In this document: piece by piece, positions 22,842 through 33,841 of the stretch | Layout: each line of letters begins with the position of its first letter | How positions within the stretch are numbered: the first letter of the stretch is position 1 | Origin: Trematomus loennbergii | Taxonomy: Eukaryota > Chordata > Actinopteri > Perciformes > Nototheniidae | DNA length: 64,000 nt | Direction: 5' to 3' | Assembly (NCBI GenBank): GCA_012861695.1 | Contig: JAAOOA010000121.1 | Location: forward strand, 620,001 to 684,000 | The notes under the pieces: generated by a model | What the model was told of the DNA's origin: nothing | Database searches by the model: none | What the model saw: the letters and a program-made list of their open reading frames with translations, nothing else | Program-made: the position numbers and the translations under genes

Positions 22842-23055
22842 CTCGTTTTTTCTCGAGACTATGTCTCAGGGCTTCTTAACATTTATGAAACTATTAATGT
22901 GTAGCACCAGATTAACGGGAAGAATCTCAGCTAACTGAAGATATGAACCATTTTTACCAAAACAAAACACAAGTCTCATAAGAAGCGTCTAAATGACCCC
23001 TGAGCGAAAAAATGCAAACTGACTTTGGCACAGAACTCAAGATAAAGATACCCTT
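22842..23055 (-). mobile_element. Fragment of the right end of the piggyBac-like family
   Basis: From CTCGAGACTATGTCTCAGGG to AAGATAAAGATACCC the sequence is nearly the same as the inverted right end of the 7.86-kb copy and as 35935-36140. The outer terminal repeat is not recognisable. Confidence 0.8.
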
Positions 23056-23265
23056 CCCAGATAGCAAAAGACATTAATTCAACATTGGATTTTGGTTAAA
23101 TTGGTTATTTTTGGTTGAGGTTGAAAAATCAATGTTGATTCGATGTGTTATTACAGATACCATTTCAACGTTTGAAATTTTTTTGTTGAATCAATGAAAT
23201 ATAGATGCCGGTTTTTCAACGTTGAAATTCCCTACATTGAATTTACATTGTTCCAACGTGAGACC
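23056..23265. repeat. TTGAA/TTCAACGTTGAA-rich repeat
   Basis: Irregular repeats of TTCAAC, GTTGAA and TTGAATC, including the palindrome TTCAACGTTGAA (about 23215-23226). This is a fish repeat type of uncertain class; it begins CCCAGATAGCA. Confidence 0.5.
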
Positions 23266-24275
23266 AACTCTCCCCTCCCCCTCCCCTATACTTGTATTTA
23301 AAACACAGCATAACAAGGATTTTTGAGTTAACCGTTAATACCGTTGCAGTCACATTTCCTCCATGGAAACCCAGACTGAGCGCATGCACATTGCTTTCGT
23401 CTACGGGGTTTCCGCAGGGTCTGAGCAGGGTCCCGTCACTGTCTCTGAGCGGGCGAGCGGCGCTGAGTGAATTTGTCAGACATTTTGCGGACAGAAACAT
23501 CGACATGTGGCCGAATTTGGATGTGAAGTTGGGGATTCTTGGGACATTTGTCTACCTCATTTGCCTAATCAGGTAAGTGTGTGTTTTACCTAACAAGGAA
23601 TGTTAACAGTAAAGTGCACTGTACTATTTAAACCAAAAGATAGATACAATGAGGTCAACTACCCACCACAGTTAGCTTTGCTAGCTTAGCTACAGATGGC
23701 GTTGAATTTATGTTCAAGCACCTGAAGGCGTTTATAATGCATTTAGATGGTGAGACGACCGGTGTTATAGTAAACTGAGCCAGACATATAACGCTATAAC
23801 TTTACACACAGCATTGATTGGGATATGACAACGTTGCCGCTGTGTTGAAACTTAGCCTTGACTTGTATTTTTACAGGCCAGCCTTGTCCGATGTTGGGTT
23901 GAATTTCATTTTCCCCGTCGAAACATGGCAGCGACGTACAAGCGCATGTAGACCATGGCGGAAATGTATGTGTTATACATTTTCGCTGTGAGCCGTGTTC
24001 ATACGTTTTATACAGAATTTGTGTGTATGTGTGACGATACACGGAATGGGGGGGGGCATTGTTGTTCCGCTGTTACAGCGGTTAGTAACGTCTGTTTATT
24101 GGGGTAGCCGGCCGCCGGTGACTCTGACATTGTTGTGTTACAGGTCTTGTTGTTTGGTTGAGGGTAAAACAGGTATATTAATCATCGAGTGAATTTTGGG
24201 GCTTGGGGAATTAAGAGAGAGAGAAAAAATATATACTTTGCCGCCACACCCCGTTGCCAAGCAACACTTATTGTT
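23266..24275. other. No confident gene; one strong donor site at 23573
   Basis: At 23505 an ATG opens a 22-codon frame ending at AATCAG/GTAAGT, a consensus splice donor (GT at 23573-23574), in a CG-richer stretch. It could be a first exon, but its phase does not join the zinc-finger exon at 25427 in the zinc-finger frame. The rest holds nothing recognised. Confidence 0.3.
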
Positions 24276-25110
24276 TAGGTCACGCAGCTCCGTGCTCACC
24301 TGAAGCTCAGCCGCTGTAACGGTGCGTCTACACAGCAGCGTTAAAAAAATCTTGAAACGCTTCTGCCCATTCACTTTGAATGGGGTGACGTCACTTTCCC
24401 TCACTTTTCGCCGAAATGCATTGTGGGCAGCGAGCGGAGATTTTCAGGATTTTCAGGATTCAAAGTTGAACAATGTTCAACTTTTGAGGCTGAGGTGGAA
24501 GCGTCAGCCAATCAAATCCCGTGTACGCAAATCTGACAGTTCAAGCTCTAGCCAATCAAACCGCGTGTATGCTGGGAGAGACATACTGGGAGGTCATTTC
24601 CTCATATTCCAAAAAATGGAGGAGAAATTAGCGGTAGCGAATCAATCACCCGGTGCTTTATGACCAGACCTACCGGGATATAAACCGGAGGAGCCAGGCA
24701 TGGAGGGAGGTGGCAGAGACAGTGGTAGGTTTTCGCCTGTTTTGGGGAGTTTATATCCAGTTTACTTCGGGCTTTTTTGCTTCGTATGTCGCGGGCGGGA
24801 GATTCATGTGATTGGTTTGGTCGCAAAAAATCCCCAATCTTCAGATACGCCCACCTCCAAGATTTTTTAACGCTGCTGTGTAGACGTACCGTAACGGACC
24901 GGTGAGCGGAGCAAAACACACGTTTCAAGTTAGACCAAACACACTTAGCTATTTTATCTACCTCTGGAACTAGCTAAACTAGTTATACATATGTTTATTC
25001 TTCACTGTCGGGGTAACTCATTACTAGAGTTAGCTGCATGAGATACTGACGGGCTGTCAGGAGAGGGAGAGAGAGGAAAAGAGAGCGCTCCGTTTATTAT
25101 ACCGGTGTTA
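24276..25110. repeat. Dispersed repeat shared with 60470-60700, interrupted
   Basis: 24276-24320 (CACGCAGCTCC...CCGCTG) and 24895-25110 (GAGCAAAACACACGTTTCAAG... to AAAGAGAGCGCTCCG) are similar to a continuous stretch at 60470-60700. The 24.3-kb TIR element lies between the two parts. The 60.5-kb copy is thus the empty state. The family is unnamed here. Confidence 0.75.
24320..24891. mobile_element. Harbinger-like MITE (572 bp)
   Basis: The left end GGTGCGTCTACACAGCAGCG and the right end, read on the other strand, GGTACGTCTACACAGCAGCG match in 19 of 20 bases and continue with TTAAAAAA-TCTTG. TAA stands at 24317-24319 and 24892-24894. The duplication could also be read as 5-bp GTAAC. A 3-bp TAA duplication fits PIF/Harbinger. 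No transposase remains. Confidence 0.8.
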
Positions 25111-25426
25111 TTATCTAAAGTGAATGTTAATTTTGAATGAAGTAGTTAATATACTATTAGTGGTTTGTTTAAATGTATTAATTGTTTTGTTTTTTGTTTG
25201 TAGAAGAATACTATTTATTGATTTATTGTAAAATGAATCCGAACGTTTTGATCCGTTACGATGATAACTGAAGCAATTTAAAAATTAACCCCATTAACTG
25301 AGTTTTAAATCGTTTTTTTGTTAAGTCCTACTAAGTATAAAGGAAAGGATGAAAACTAACGAATTAAAAGTTTAAAAAATGATATCTTCTGAACTGAATG
25401 TCCTATATGTTTCTCTTGTGTTTCAG

Positions 25427-27055
25427 GGGTGGATCACATGCAGTGCAGGCTCCAATCAAGAGACTCTTCTAAAACATTGTCGCCTTTGTCACGGAAAAGG
25501 TGCGAACTGGCCCTGTATTCACACTGACTGTGTATGTCAGTTAATTGGCAAACTATACTATACCCTGCCCTACCACTCCACTACAGGCCCCTCCAACACA
25601 CTACGCCCCACTTTCCAATCAGTCCCCAAAATTGTAATACCAGTTTTTTTTTCAATTCAAAACATCCAAACTATCCCCTTAAGATGGTGCAGACTTTGAA
25701 CAAGACGGCTACCCAGGAATTTGCTGCACAGAAAAAACATGACATTGTGGTTTCAATCAAATTACATTGTTTTGTAATTTCTGTTTTTCAGATATCTGAA
25801 GAATTTCATCAGATCAGCAAAGACCTCCTGGGGACGTTCGGTGCAGCCTTTGACAAACATGTGCCTTGCCTGCTGAAACTGTACCGGGCTAGGAAGGGAG
25901 CTTTTGGACAGAAGATGGAAGACTTCTTGGAAAAATGTGATGAACAAGTGAGTGAAGTGCCTCAATCTAAGAGCATGCAAAAGTTGAGGGGAAAATGGCC
26001 GGAGCCGGGTCCACCAAAGCCCTTTCCCCCCGTTTGAAAATATGAAATGCTCCTTCCTAACATTTGTAGGAGCAAAAACGCTTTGATGGAAAGGCTTCAG
26101 TAAAAATGGATTGTTAAAAGTCATTGCTTGGTGTTTTTAGTTGGTGGAATTTGAGAACTGTAACAGTATTTTTAATTTGTAGAATTGTCCGCAGGATTGC
26201 AGTTTTTGTTTTGTTTTATTTTGCCAGTCTTTTACTGAAGCATGTTACTGGGATCTGACCTGTTCTTTATCCTCCTCAGAACGTCATTTTGTATAAATTC
26301 ACTACGGCACTAAACTAATTGATATGTTTGTGTGTTTCCACTGGGTACTCCTTAGACATCCGACATTGTGTCTCACCCAAAGACAGCAGCACTGAGAGGC
26401 CTGCCCATTTTTGTCCGAGATGACACAACCAAGTTTCTTCTGGAGTGTTTGGTAAGTAATACTAACTGTAGGAAATAAACTTACACAATACAATTAATAT
26501 TGCTTAATGTAGCTTAAACATGTTATGACCTCATAGCTTATGCTAATCATTTTATGCACAATACACTTTGTGTAAGATTTAATTTTGAGCCCAGAGATGC
26601 CGTGCTGTTGAGTTGCAATTATAACTTCCACAAGCTGAATGGTAAGACTCAGTAGATTGGTGCTAAAGTTAGAATCAGTGGATATGTATTTTGTTGTTTA
26701 GTTTTCCATAGCACTCATTCATGCATATTTTACTTTTCCTCAGGACACTGACCATGAAGAACGATTGCTCAGAGGTGTGTCTGTGGCCATCCTCACCGTC
26801 ATTGAAGATGATGATGCCGCCATATCGACAAATGTGCGAGACGTGGCTGTTGTGTTGGAAGGGACCATTGTACTGCATGACCTACCAGACCTCTCTACTG
26901 CCTTTGCATACCTCTTTGGCCTACTTTATGCAATGAACATGGATTTTCCAAAGGAGATGAGGTATACCTTTGAAGCCATTCAGACTATCTTTTAAGAGCT
27001 TGGCTCTCGACGCTCGCAGCGCATAAGCTCTCGGAAAACAAAGCTTTTGCTGTGA
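25427..27055 (+). pseudogene. SAMD3-like family gene, short and probably decayed, four exons visible
   Basis: Four exon-like blocks follow each other on the plus strand. (1) 25427-25531 after TTTCAG: a zinc-finger-like segment, LLKHCRLCHGKGANWPC then IHTDC, before GTATGT. (2) 25792-25947 after TTTTTCAG: FHQISKDLLGTFGAAFD, LLKLYRARKG, MEDFLEKCDEQ, then GTGAGT. (3) 26356-26451: HPKTAALRGLPIFVRDDT, then GTAAGT. (4) from 26744 after CCTCAG: VSVAILTVIEDD, AVVLEGTIVLHDLPDL, LFGLLYAMNMDFPKEM, ending TAA at 26993-26995. Exons 2-4 are all phase 0 and join to 167 codons. From memory this is the C-terminus of the expanded fish family annotated as SAM-domain protein 3-like; its function is not known to me. 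Normally large central exons lie between blocks 1 and 2, yet only 260 bp separate them here. After the TAA the frame goes on as ELGSRRSQRISSRKTKLLL to TGA at 27053-27055, which looks like the lost normal tail. An expressed short gene remains possible. Confidence 0.65.
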
Positions 27056-27439
27056 ATGTTAATGGGGAAGCCAGACATGACTTTAACCTATGTTTCGCCT
27101 GTTCTAGTGCATTGTGGTTAGTGCTCATGTAAAACCTCACAGCATTCATTTCATTTGAAGCATATAAGTTCTTCTGAAATAGAGAATCAAAGAATGTGTG
27201 GATGTGTAAGTTGCCAGTTCAAAAGAGGGGCATATCCAGTATTTCTACTGTTCAAGTTCATTGTTAGTGATCAGGTAAAACTTCAATGTATGTACTTGCA
27301 CATGCAGTCATTTTAAGCATGAAGTCCCATTTGCCTGTGAAATTGAAATGTGTGGAATTGTGAGTTGCCAGTTGACAAGAGGCACTGGATTGTAATTGTT
27401 ATATTTGTTTATTCTTAAATTCTTTGATTGTGATGTGCT
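27056..27439. other. Possible 3' UTR of the SAMD3-like locus
   Basis: No coding or transposon feature was recognised. By position it could be 3' UTR of the preceding gene; no poly-A signal was assigned. Confidence 0.3.
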
Positions 27440-27554
27440 GAAGAGGCTGAGGCCTGATATATCACAATGATGCCAGGTGTGTGAATCCTATTTTGACCTG
27501 ATGGATAAAAGCAGAAGCAGAAACGATCCTCAGAATCTGTGTTCAAAGGCCATC

Positions 27555-27880
27555 ATCATAATAATAATCGATCAACGCTCTATGTCTAATATGTTCGCTA
27601 GCTGTTAGTGTTGTTGCATAGCAACCAACTTGCACTGTTTTGTGCAGAAGGCAACGGAGGGACTATTTTATTTTGAACATCATTATTTATTAATAAAAAC
27701 GATTTAAATTAGAGTGTGTATTTTTCTTTCATATTGCCACACTTGGTAAACGTTTTATAAAAGCAATAGCTCACTTCAGGCCGTGATATATGGTCATTAT
27801 ATCACAGCTAAGGGGCGTGATTCGGCCCGACGCGAAGTGGAGGGTCGACAACCCCCTTAGCTGTCGTGAGCTATTGCTTA
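27555..27880. mobile_element. Fragment of the repeat also found at 46860-47124
   Basis: 27565-27740 (GATCAACGCTCT...ATATTGCCACACTTGG) closely matches 46868-47048. Then follows a small fold-back: AAGCAATAGCTCAC near 27761 and GTGAGCTATTGCTT near 27866, enclosing CCCGACGCGAAG, the inverse of the core seen at 20428 and 47051. The nested element at 46046-47124 ends with the same GTGAGCTATTGC. The transposon class is unresolved. Confidence 0.7.
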
Positions 27881-28447
27881 AATATACCATCACCCGTAGT
27901 TTTTTTCTCTTACATAGAGAACGTTTGTAATGGCAACTGTAATGTTCCAATGCCCTATATTCTTTTATTGCCATTACTTCACAGGAGATGGAGTGATCCA
28001 GACTTTTGGTTCACTATAACACACATTTTTGTGGAGAATACGAAGATTTTTTCAGTTCTTGTCAAGGAAATGTATATATACTAGGCTTATTAATCATGAC
28101 TGTATTTCTTGGTAGGGAAGCACATTGGATAACATTTTCTCAAACTAAAACTAATAACCTTTGTAAGTTTATCAAATAAAGTTGCTTAATTTTCTGTAAC
28201 TCTTTTTGATTTTTTTATTACGATAAAAAAGGCACTCATTTTAATCATAAAAGGGGTTTATATTGAAATAAAAAGCAACAACAATAACAATCTTACCTCC
28301 AGATTTGACCATAGCCCTTTTTGACTTTAGAGAGGGATCCAAAGTAATGAATAACAGATTCCGCCTCCAGATGATTCTTTCTTATATCGTGAACAAGATT
28401 AGGGTTTTTTTTGTTTTCAAAAATGACTTCCTGTTTCAAGAAGATGC
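27881..28447. other. No gene or repeat recognised
   Basis: AT-rich sequence without a recognised feature; AATAAA occurs at 28175-28180 but no gene could be tied to it. Confidence 0.45.
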
Positions 28448-28450
28448 TTA

Positions 28451-29445
28451 GGCTGCAGTCAAATTGTCAGTTTATCTTAGGAACCTTCCTAACGGAGTGA
28501 AATGACCCGGAAGTACCTCAGTGGCAGCCATGATAAGAGCCGTTCGAATTCTCTAGATGATAGGAAAGGAGGTTTGAATCTTCCTTTATAACCTCCTTTA
28601 GCTTAGGAAACACTGGACCTTGCTTTACGAAAGGAAAGGAGAAAATGCTGCCCCACAATGCCTTGCGGCCGCAGCATTTGCCGACACACAACATTCGGCC
28701 GTACACGGAAACAACCGATTATGACCGAGAAATTAGTAGGCCTATCATGAAAGTTACGGTGCTTATTAAGCATTTTAAAACTGATGTGGTAACTTGCCAA
28801 AGTGCTTTGTTTTGAACGTTCATCAGTATAATAATCAAAAGGAGAAATATGAACGTTACTTTTTTACTAAAATTATCAAATAAAGTCAACATTTCATACT
28901 GTTTTTACTGAGCTATGTGGGGTTTGTTCAACTTTTAAAATATGTTTTAATGGTGATATACACAGTGATAGATGTTAAGGACTAACGTTTATATTAAATA
29001 CATTTGTATTTCTTTTAAGATCTTTCCATACAATCATACGTATTGGGATTCATGTGGAATAATACGTGAGGGTGAGGGTGACGAGCATAAGTTTCACTTC
29101 ACTTTTTTATTTAAATTCCAACCTTGGTCATGACAAATATTTGTTTCTCTGTTGTCCACGTTCATAAAGCATAAAACAATACCATCAGAGTGCGGTGTAA
29201 AGTATCTAGATGCGTCCGCCGTTCTTATTATACATCCATGTAGTCCGCTGTATAGAAAACTGTAGTTTTACGTCGGATAGTGAAAGTGCAGTCGGATTCT
29301 CAAAGCACAGCAGTCTCTTCTCCTAAATCCTTTTGAATTCTCCTATCCACTATTCCTTAACCCCGTGACGTTTCACACAGAGGTCGAGGAATAGTGGATA
29401 GGAATAGACGATAGGAGCTGATTTTTGGACTATTCGACTGCAACC
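28451..29445. mobile_element. Harbinger-like TIR element (995 bp)
   Basis: The left end GGCTGCAGTCAAATTGTC and the right end, on the other strand, GGTTGCAGTCGAATAGTC match in 15 of 18 bases. TTA stands at 28448-28450 and 29446-29448, which fits the 3-bp duplication of PIF/Harbinger. Near the right end a 15-bp inverted pair CTATCCACTATTCCT/AGGAATAGTGGATAG (29342-29402) occurs. No transposase ORF is present. Confidence 0.78.
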
Positions 29446-29448
29446 TTA

Positions 29449-29889
29449 GATTTAATACTTATTAGGTCCCACTAATAGCTAGGAGACATTCAAAATGAGT
29501 ACCCAACAAAAGCTTGGGTGTCAGCAGGTTAAAACAGTCTGTAAAGTCTACTGTAAGCTATATTTCTGATAATGCAATTACAGTTTAAAGAGGCCCTGTT
29601 ATGCTTTGGGTTGTCTCTTTCCTGTAGTGTGATACAGGTTGTTGTGCATGTAAATGGTCTGCAAACGCTAAAATGCCTGTGTTTTTTCTCTCACACACAC
29701 CCCCCCCCCAGCCTGAAACGCCTCCTTTGGACTCCTTTGTTTACTTCTGTAACAGTGACATCGCTAAGTAACACCTGCCCTTCTATTGGCTAGCGCTCCA
29801 ACACATTGTACGTGATGAGGGGCGGGACATCTCTAAGCGGTTGATCAATCACAACAGAGTCAGCCAGCTAACCAATCAGAGCAGACTGG
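29449..29889. other. Possible end of another TIR repeat (TTTAAAGAGGCCCTGTTATG)
   Basis: TTTAAAGAGGCCCTGTTATG near 29584 resembles the ends of TTAAAGG-type (T2/Kolobok) elements. A matching right end was not found. The rest up to 29889 (CACACACCCCCCCCC, then a mixed segment) has no recognised gene. Confidence 0.3.
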
Positions 29890-30620
29890 GCTCTTGTCAG
29901 GGTTTGAGGTAAGGCAGGACCCAAATGCAGATCGGGAGCAGGAGCTGATGGGACCCCAGGCGGGACAGGAACCAGTGTCGGCCGGACAAGAACCGGAGCC
30001 GGTGGGACAGGTGTAGACGGAACCCCTGACGGGACAGGCGTAGACGGGACCCTGGACGGAACATGGGCTGGTGTCGACTGGACCCCAGGCGTAGCAGGTG
30101 TCGGCGGGACCCCCAACAGGACAGGACATGGTGTTGGCAGTAAACCCGGCGGAGCAGGTGTCCGCAGGACCCCCAACAGGACAGGACATGGTGTTGGCAG
30201 GAACCCCGGCGGAGCAGGTGTCGGCGGGACCCCCAACAGGACAGGACATGGAGTTGGCAGGATCGCCGAAGAAACAGGTGTCGGTTGGACCCCCAATGGA
30301 GAAGGGACATGAGTCGGGACTTGAGTCGGGACTTGAGTAGGGACTTGAGAAGGGACTTGAGAAGGCCGGACCGCCAACAGGAGACGGGGAGCTGGAGTCG
30401 GCCGGAACGCCGACAGGACACGGGGGGCTGGCGTCAGCCGGGGAACCGGAAACGGAGCCAGAACTGGAACCGGAACTGGGGCGGAAACTGAATCGGGAAC
30501 CATGGCTGCTGGGGCCAGAACTGAGGCTGGAACCATGGCTGCATAGGCCGGAACTGGAGCCGGAACTGGGGCCGCAACCATGGCTGCTGGGGCTCGGGTG
30601 GTAGCCTGGACTTGGGTCTC
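29890..30620. repeat. 60-bp minisatellite in a GGGAC/CCGGAAC-rich repeat
   Basis: CCCCCAACAGGACAGGACAT recurs at 60-bp spacing (30110, 30170, 30230, with a diverged start at 30290). On both sides shorter GGGACTTGAGT and CCGGAACTGG motifs repeat. The minus strand reads open for 237 codons as a proline/valine-rich chain (PAPVPAPVP). The whole is low-complexity, and the flanking GGACCCAAATGCAGA is typical of fish transposon DNA. I consider it non-coding. Confidence 0.75.
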
Positions 30621-30959
30621 CTTCTCTTATACCTCATTCACACCAACGGTGTTTCAGGGCTGGTTCGGAGCTGGAGCTTGAAAAGCACCGGGTTTTCCTG
30701 TTCACACCGCAGCGGAGCAGCCTCTTAGCTCCGGAATCCGGTTCGTTTCAAGCACCAAAACATTGTCCGGCTAGAGCAAAAGCACCGCATACGTCATGCT
30801 TACGTCGAGGCGGGGCAGGAGCGGGATAAACTCCTGAACAACAACAAAAAGCCCGCGTTTTATCCAGTTTGTACACAACGATGGAGAAACTTAACAAACA
30901 GCAGTGGTCCACTGAAAGTGCTGTTTGACGCTCACGCGTAACCTTGGCGCACTGCCACT
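30621..30959. other. Unassigned, possibly MITE-derived
   Basis: ATTCACACCAACGGTG near 30638 and TTCCTGTTCACACCGCAGCGG near 30695 resemble the TTCACACC ends of fish hAT MITEs, but no proper terminal pair or duplication was found. Confidence 0.25.
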
Positions 30960-31094
30960 CCAACATCCAATCCCAGAGCTTGAAGATTAATCACGGGTTT
31001 GTCAAGCAAAGGGACTGTAGTCCCAAACGATAGCTGAGGATTATGGGTAGTGTAATGTCGTGACTATAACACAAAATGCCGTGAGACTGGGTTG
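30960..31094 (-). repeat. Internally deleted copy of the repeat at 57867-58437
   Basis: On the minus strand it begins CAACCCAGTCTCACGGCATT with GTTATAGTCACGACA and ends near AGCTCTGGGATTGGATGTTG. The longer copy at 57867-58437 begins with nearly the same text and ends AAGCTCTGTGATTGGATGTT. About 430 bp of interior is missing here. The transposon class is not known to me. Confidence 0.75.
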
Positions 31095-31798
31095 AAATAA
31101 CACCACACATCAGGAACTAGCCAAGAATAAAGACGACAAAGACAAGTGAATACAGCTATATATACCCTCAGAGCTAGGACAGCAGGTGAAGAGAATCAGA
31201 CAAACAGGTGGGAAACACTGAGACAGGAAGTAAAACAAGACAAGACACAAGGAGAAAACACATTTAAAACAGGAAACATGAAACACACAGTGATGACACT
31301 GACTGGTTTCTTCTTGACAGGTAAGGCCCATAGAGCATGTGTTCTTATGAGCATTAATGACTCAGGAGAATACGTTTAAGTGAAGAAGCTATTCCCGCCA
31401 AGCATGAAAACACCGCTAATGCTAACCTGCTAATATGTTTACTTGGTAACTTTACGTATTCCAATTTACAAAATTAGTTATGCCATAAGGCTCAAGTAAC
31501 TTTGCTTGCAATTGCTTGAAGATGTATTGCATTAAAATTGAAATCAGATGTCCCCGTCCCAATTACAATTTGGCCGTCTGAAGTTAGTAGCAGTACACCC
31601 CGAGAGAAAATAAGTTACTAGAGGAGTCCCTATGCCAAGCCGTTCTCGATTTGACTTGGCTCAAATTGTGTCTCTCTCTGTCTTCCTGCATTGGCGATGT
31701 CCCTGAAGCTCCTTGAGGTGAGTTGACTTGTCTCTCAATGTTTTATTTTTAAGTTAAATTATGTTGTTGTCATTGTTGTTGTCATTTATCATTTAATG
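31095..31798. other. No gene or repeat recognised
   Basis: Purine-rich stretch (31130-31300, AAGACAAGACACAAGGAG) and mixed sequence; no support for coding. Confidence 0.45.
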
Positions 31799-31806
31799 GT
31801 GTAGTG

Positions 31807-33473
31807 CAGGGGTACTCAAATACAAATCTTAAAGGTCCAAAAAAATGTTTCAATAAGACAAAGGTCCGTTTATTACGGTCATTCAAACTTTTAAACAATT
31901 GCAACAAGATTCTTAACACGAGGTTGCAAAAACAAAAATAATCTGTATGCAGCAGTTTTCATTGTTATTGTGTCTGTGCTTGATCCCTCAGAGTCGCAGT
32001 GTAAGAGCTGCACAGTTATGAATAAAGGCAGCTGCACCCTCTTTCATTCAGCATTCCCATTATTGCTTTATAAATGTCTTGCCCCCTTGTGTGTCCACTG
32101 AGGTTCGTCAGGCCCAACACATCTTCAACAAACTCCCCCTTTGCCTCATCATAAAAACTCACAAACACCAGCAACTGAGCATTGTCAGTGGTGTCAGTGG
32201 ACTCATCCACAGCTAAGGAAATGCACTGTGCATTTTTTATTCCATCACAAAGCTGATTAATCAAATCACCAGCCAGTATTTATGTTCTTCTGGTTGCTGT
32301 GGAATCTGAGAGGGGGATTTGCTTGATTTGACCTGTTATTTCCTCTTTTTGTTTGCCTTCAAACATGGTCTCCATCACTTCAGTCATGCATTCTTTTATA
32401 CTTCAGTTATTATCCAGTGGAATGTCCTTACCTACTGGCCTAGTTAAATCAAAGTGGTTACTTTTTTTGGCTGGGCAGTGTAGTTTTACACACCGTCTTA
32501 TTTGACTTTCTCAGGACTTAAAACTGTTTTTGGGGGCAGACCCCCACAAAGAAAAAATATATTTACACACGTAAGGTCATCATCTTAACAGTTGTATGCT
32601 CATCCGTGAGCAGAGCATCAAGTTGACATGTCTATTACAGCTGAATGCGGCGATTACCATTGTTCAGCAAAACGCCTCACAAACTTATTAAGATCAACAG
32701 CTTTAGTGCGTTTTGATTCAATGCTGAGTACAGCCAAACTTGACAGTCTCTTCTCTGTCATTGTAGACCGCACCTCATTCCTTCAGTACTTGGGTCCGAA
32801 TGCTTCTCGTTTTGCGCCGTCCCGTTCAAATGAAATCTCCGCCAATCATATTTCCACGCTCGCGCCAGGGACGGGGGAGGGGTTACAAGACGTGCATCTT
32901 GTGCTGCATTCACTTGCACTCGGACATTAGAGACTTTCTCTCATAAATGTCAGATGAGCCACAACTTTTCTTTCAAAACAAAGCTGCCAACTGGGGTGGC
33001 AGCTGGGGTGGCAAGGCCTATTTTAGGGTGGCAGTTGCCACCCCATGCCACCCCGGTAGGTGAAACTAGGCTACTAGCTACAGTACAGATGCAACTAGAT
33101 GAGCTGTTAACTCTCGCTCTGACTTTTTTTTTTTAAACTCTCGCTCTGACTCAGACAGGTTGAAAGAGAGACACGACACACGCATTTTTCCCACCCGCAT
33201 TCCGCGAAGACCCGCCCTACTGTGCCTCTGATTCGCAGACTGTTGGTGGGGGGAAAAAACGCTGACGGGATGCTGAATGTGATTGGACCAAAGCGTTGAC
33301 AGACACACACAGACAGTGGAACAGTCTGACATGCAGAGCGCTGTATGCAGTGGACATAGCGGAGAATTTGACGTTCCAGATAATACATATGAAAAGTATA
33401 ATTTGCTCAGAGTCCAGAGACAGTTGTGGTTCGGTCTGGATCTGGACCGGAGTCCGGACTTTGAGGATTACTG
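31807..33473 (-). mobile_element. hAT-Charlie-like element (1,667 bp)
   Basis: The left end CAGGGGTACTCAAATAC and the right end, on the other strand, CAGTAATCCTCAAAGTC are imperfect hAT-type termini. An exact 8-bp duplication GTGTAGTG flanks the element at 31799-31806 and 33474-33481. A transposase remnant lies on the minus strand at 32016-32264. At about 2990-3055 bases into the 30-kb region (32990-33055) the interior has a short GGGTGGCA-rich repeat. The element is inactive. Confidence 0.92.
32016..32264 (-). pseudogene. hAT transposase fragment
   Basis: The minus strand encodes about 82 residues with CISLAVDESTDTTDNAQLLV near the start and GHTRGQDIYKAI near the end. Family knowledge: S-ALDESTD--D-AQL is the segment around the first catalytic aspartate of hAT-Charlie transposases and the domesticated GTF2IRD2/ZBED/FAM200-type proteins. 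Upstream and downstream parts are cut by stops; the BED finger, remaining catalytic residues and C-terminal dimerisation domain are not seen. It lies inside an element with clean hAT duplications, so it is a transposon relic rather than a host gene. Confidence 0.75.
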
Positions 33474-33532
33474 GTGTAGTGCTTAAATGTTAATGTATTA
33501 TGCCTTGAAAAAGAAAAAATACATTTAATAAA

Positions 33533-33534
<2 letters not shown>

Positions 33535-33601
<67 letters not shown>

Positions 33602-33614
33602 GGGGGGGGGGGGT
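33535..33614. repeat. (GT)n microsatellite followed by poly-G
   Basis: About 64 bp of GT repeats, then about 14 G residues (33599-33613), just after the hAT element. It faces the (CA)n tract at 33747-33841. Confidence 0.98.
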
Positions 33615-33744
33615 GTGTGAGTGTGTGTCCACCTCAGTTGAGTTGGGGATGTATTGAGTATAATGTCTCCTTTGAAGTTCCTCTCCTTCAAAATAATGAG
33701 ACCCTTCAACTGCTGCACACACTCAAAGTCTTTCCTCATCATCT

Positions 33745-33746
<2 letters not shown>

Positions 33747-33833
<87 letters not shown>

Positions 33834-33841
33834 ACACACAC
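33747..33841. repeat. (CA)n microsatellite
   Basis: About 95 bp of CA repeats with one CATA interruption. With the (GT)n at 33535 it forms an inverted pair around 130 bp of other sequence. Confidence 0.98.

Noticed and set aside
23505..23572. First exon of the SAMD3-like gene
   Set aside because: The donor is good, but the phase would put the next block out of the zinc-finger frame and into an early stop; kept only as a possibility.
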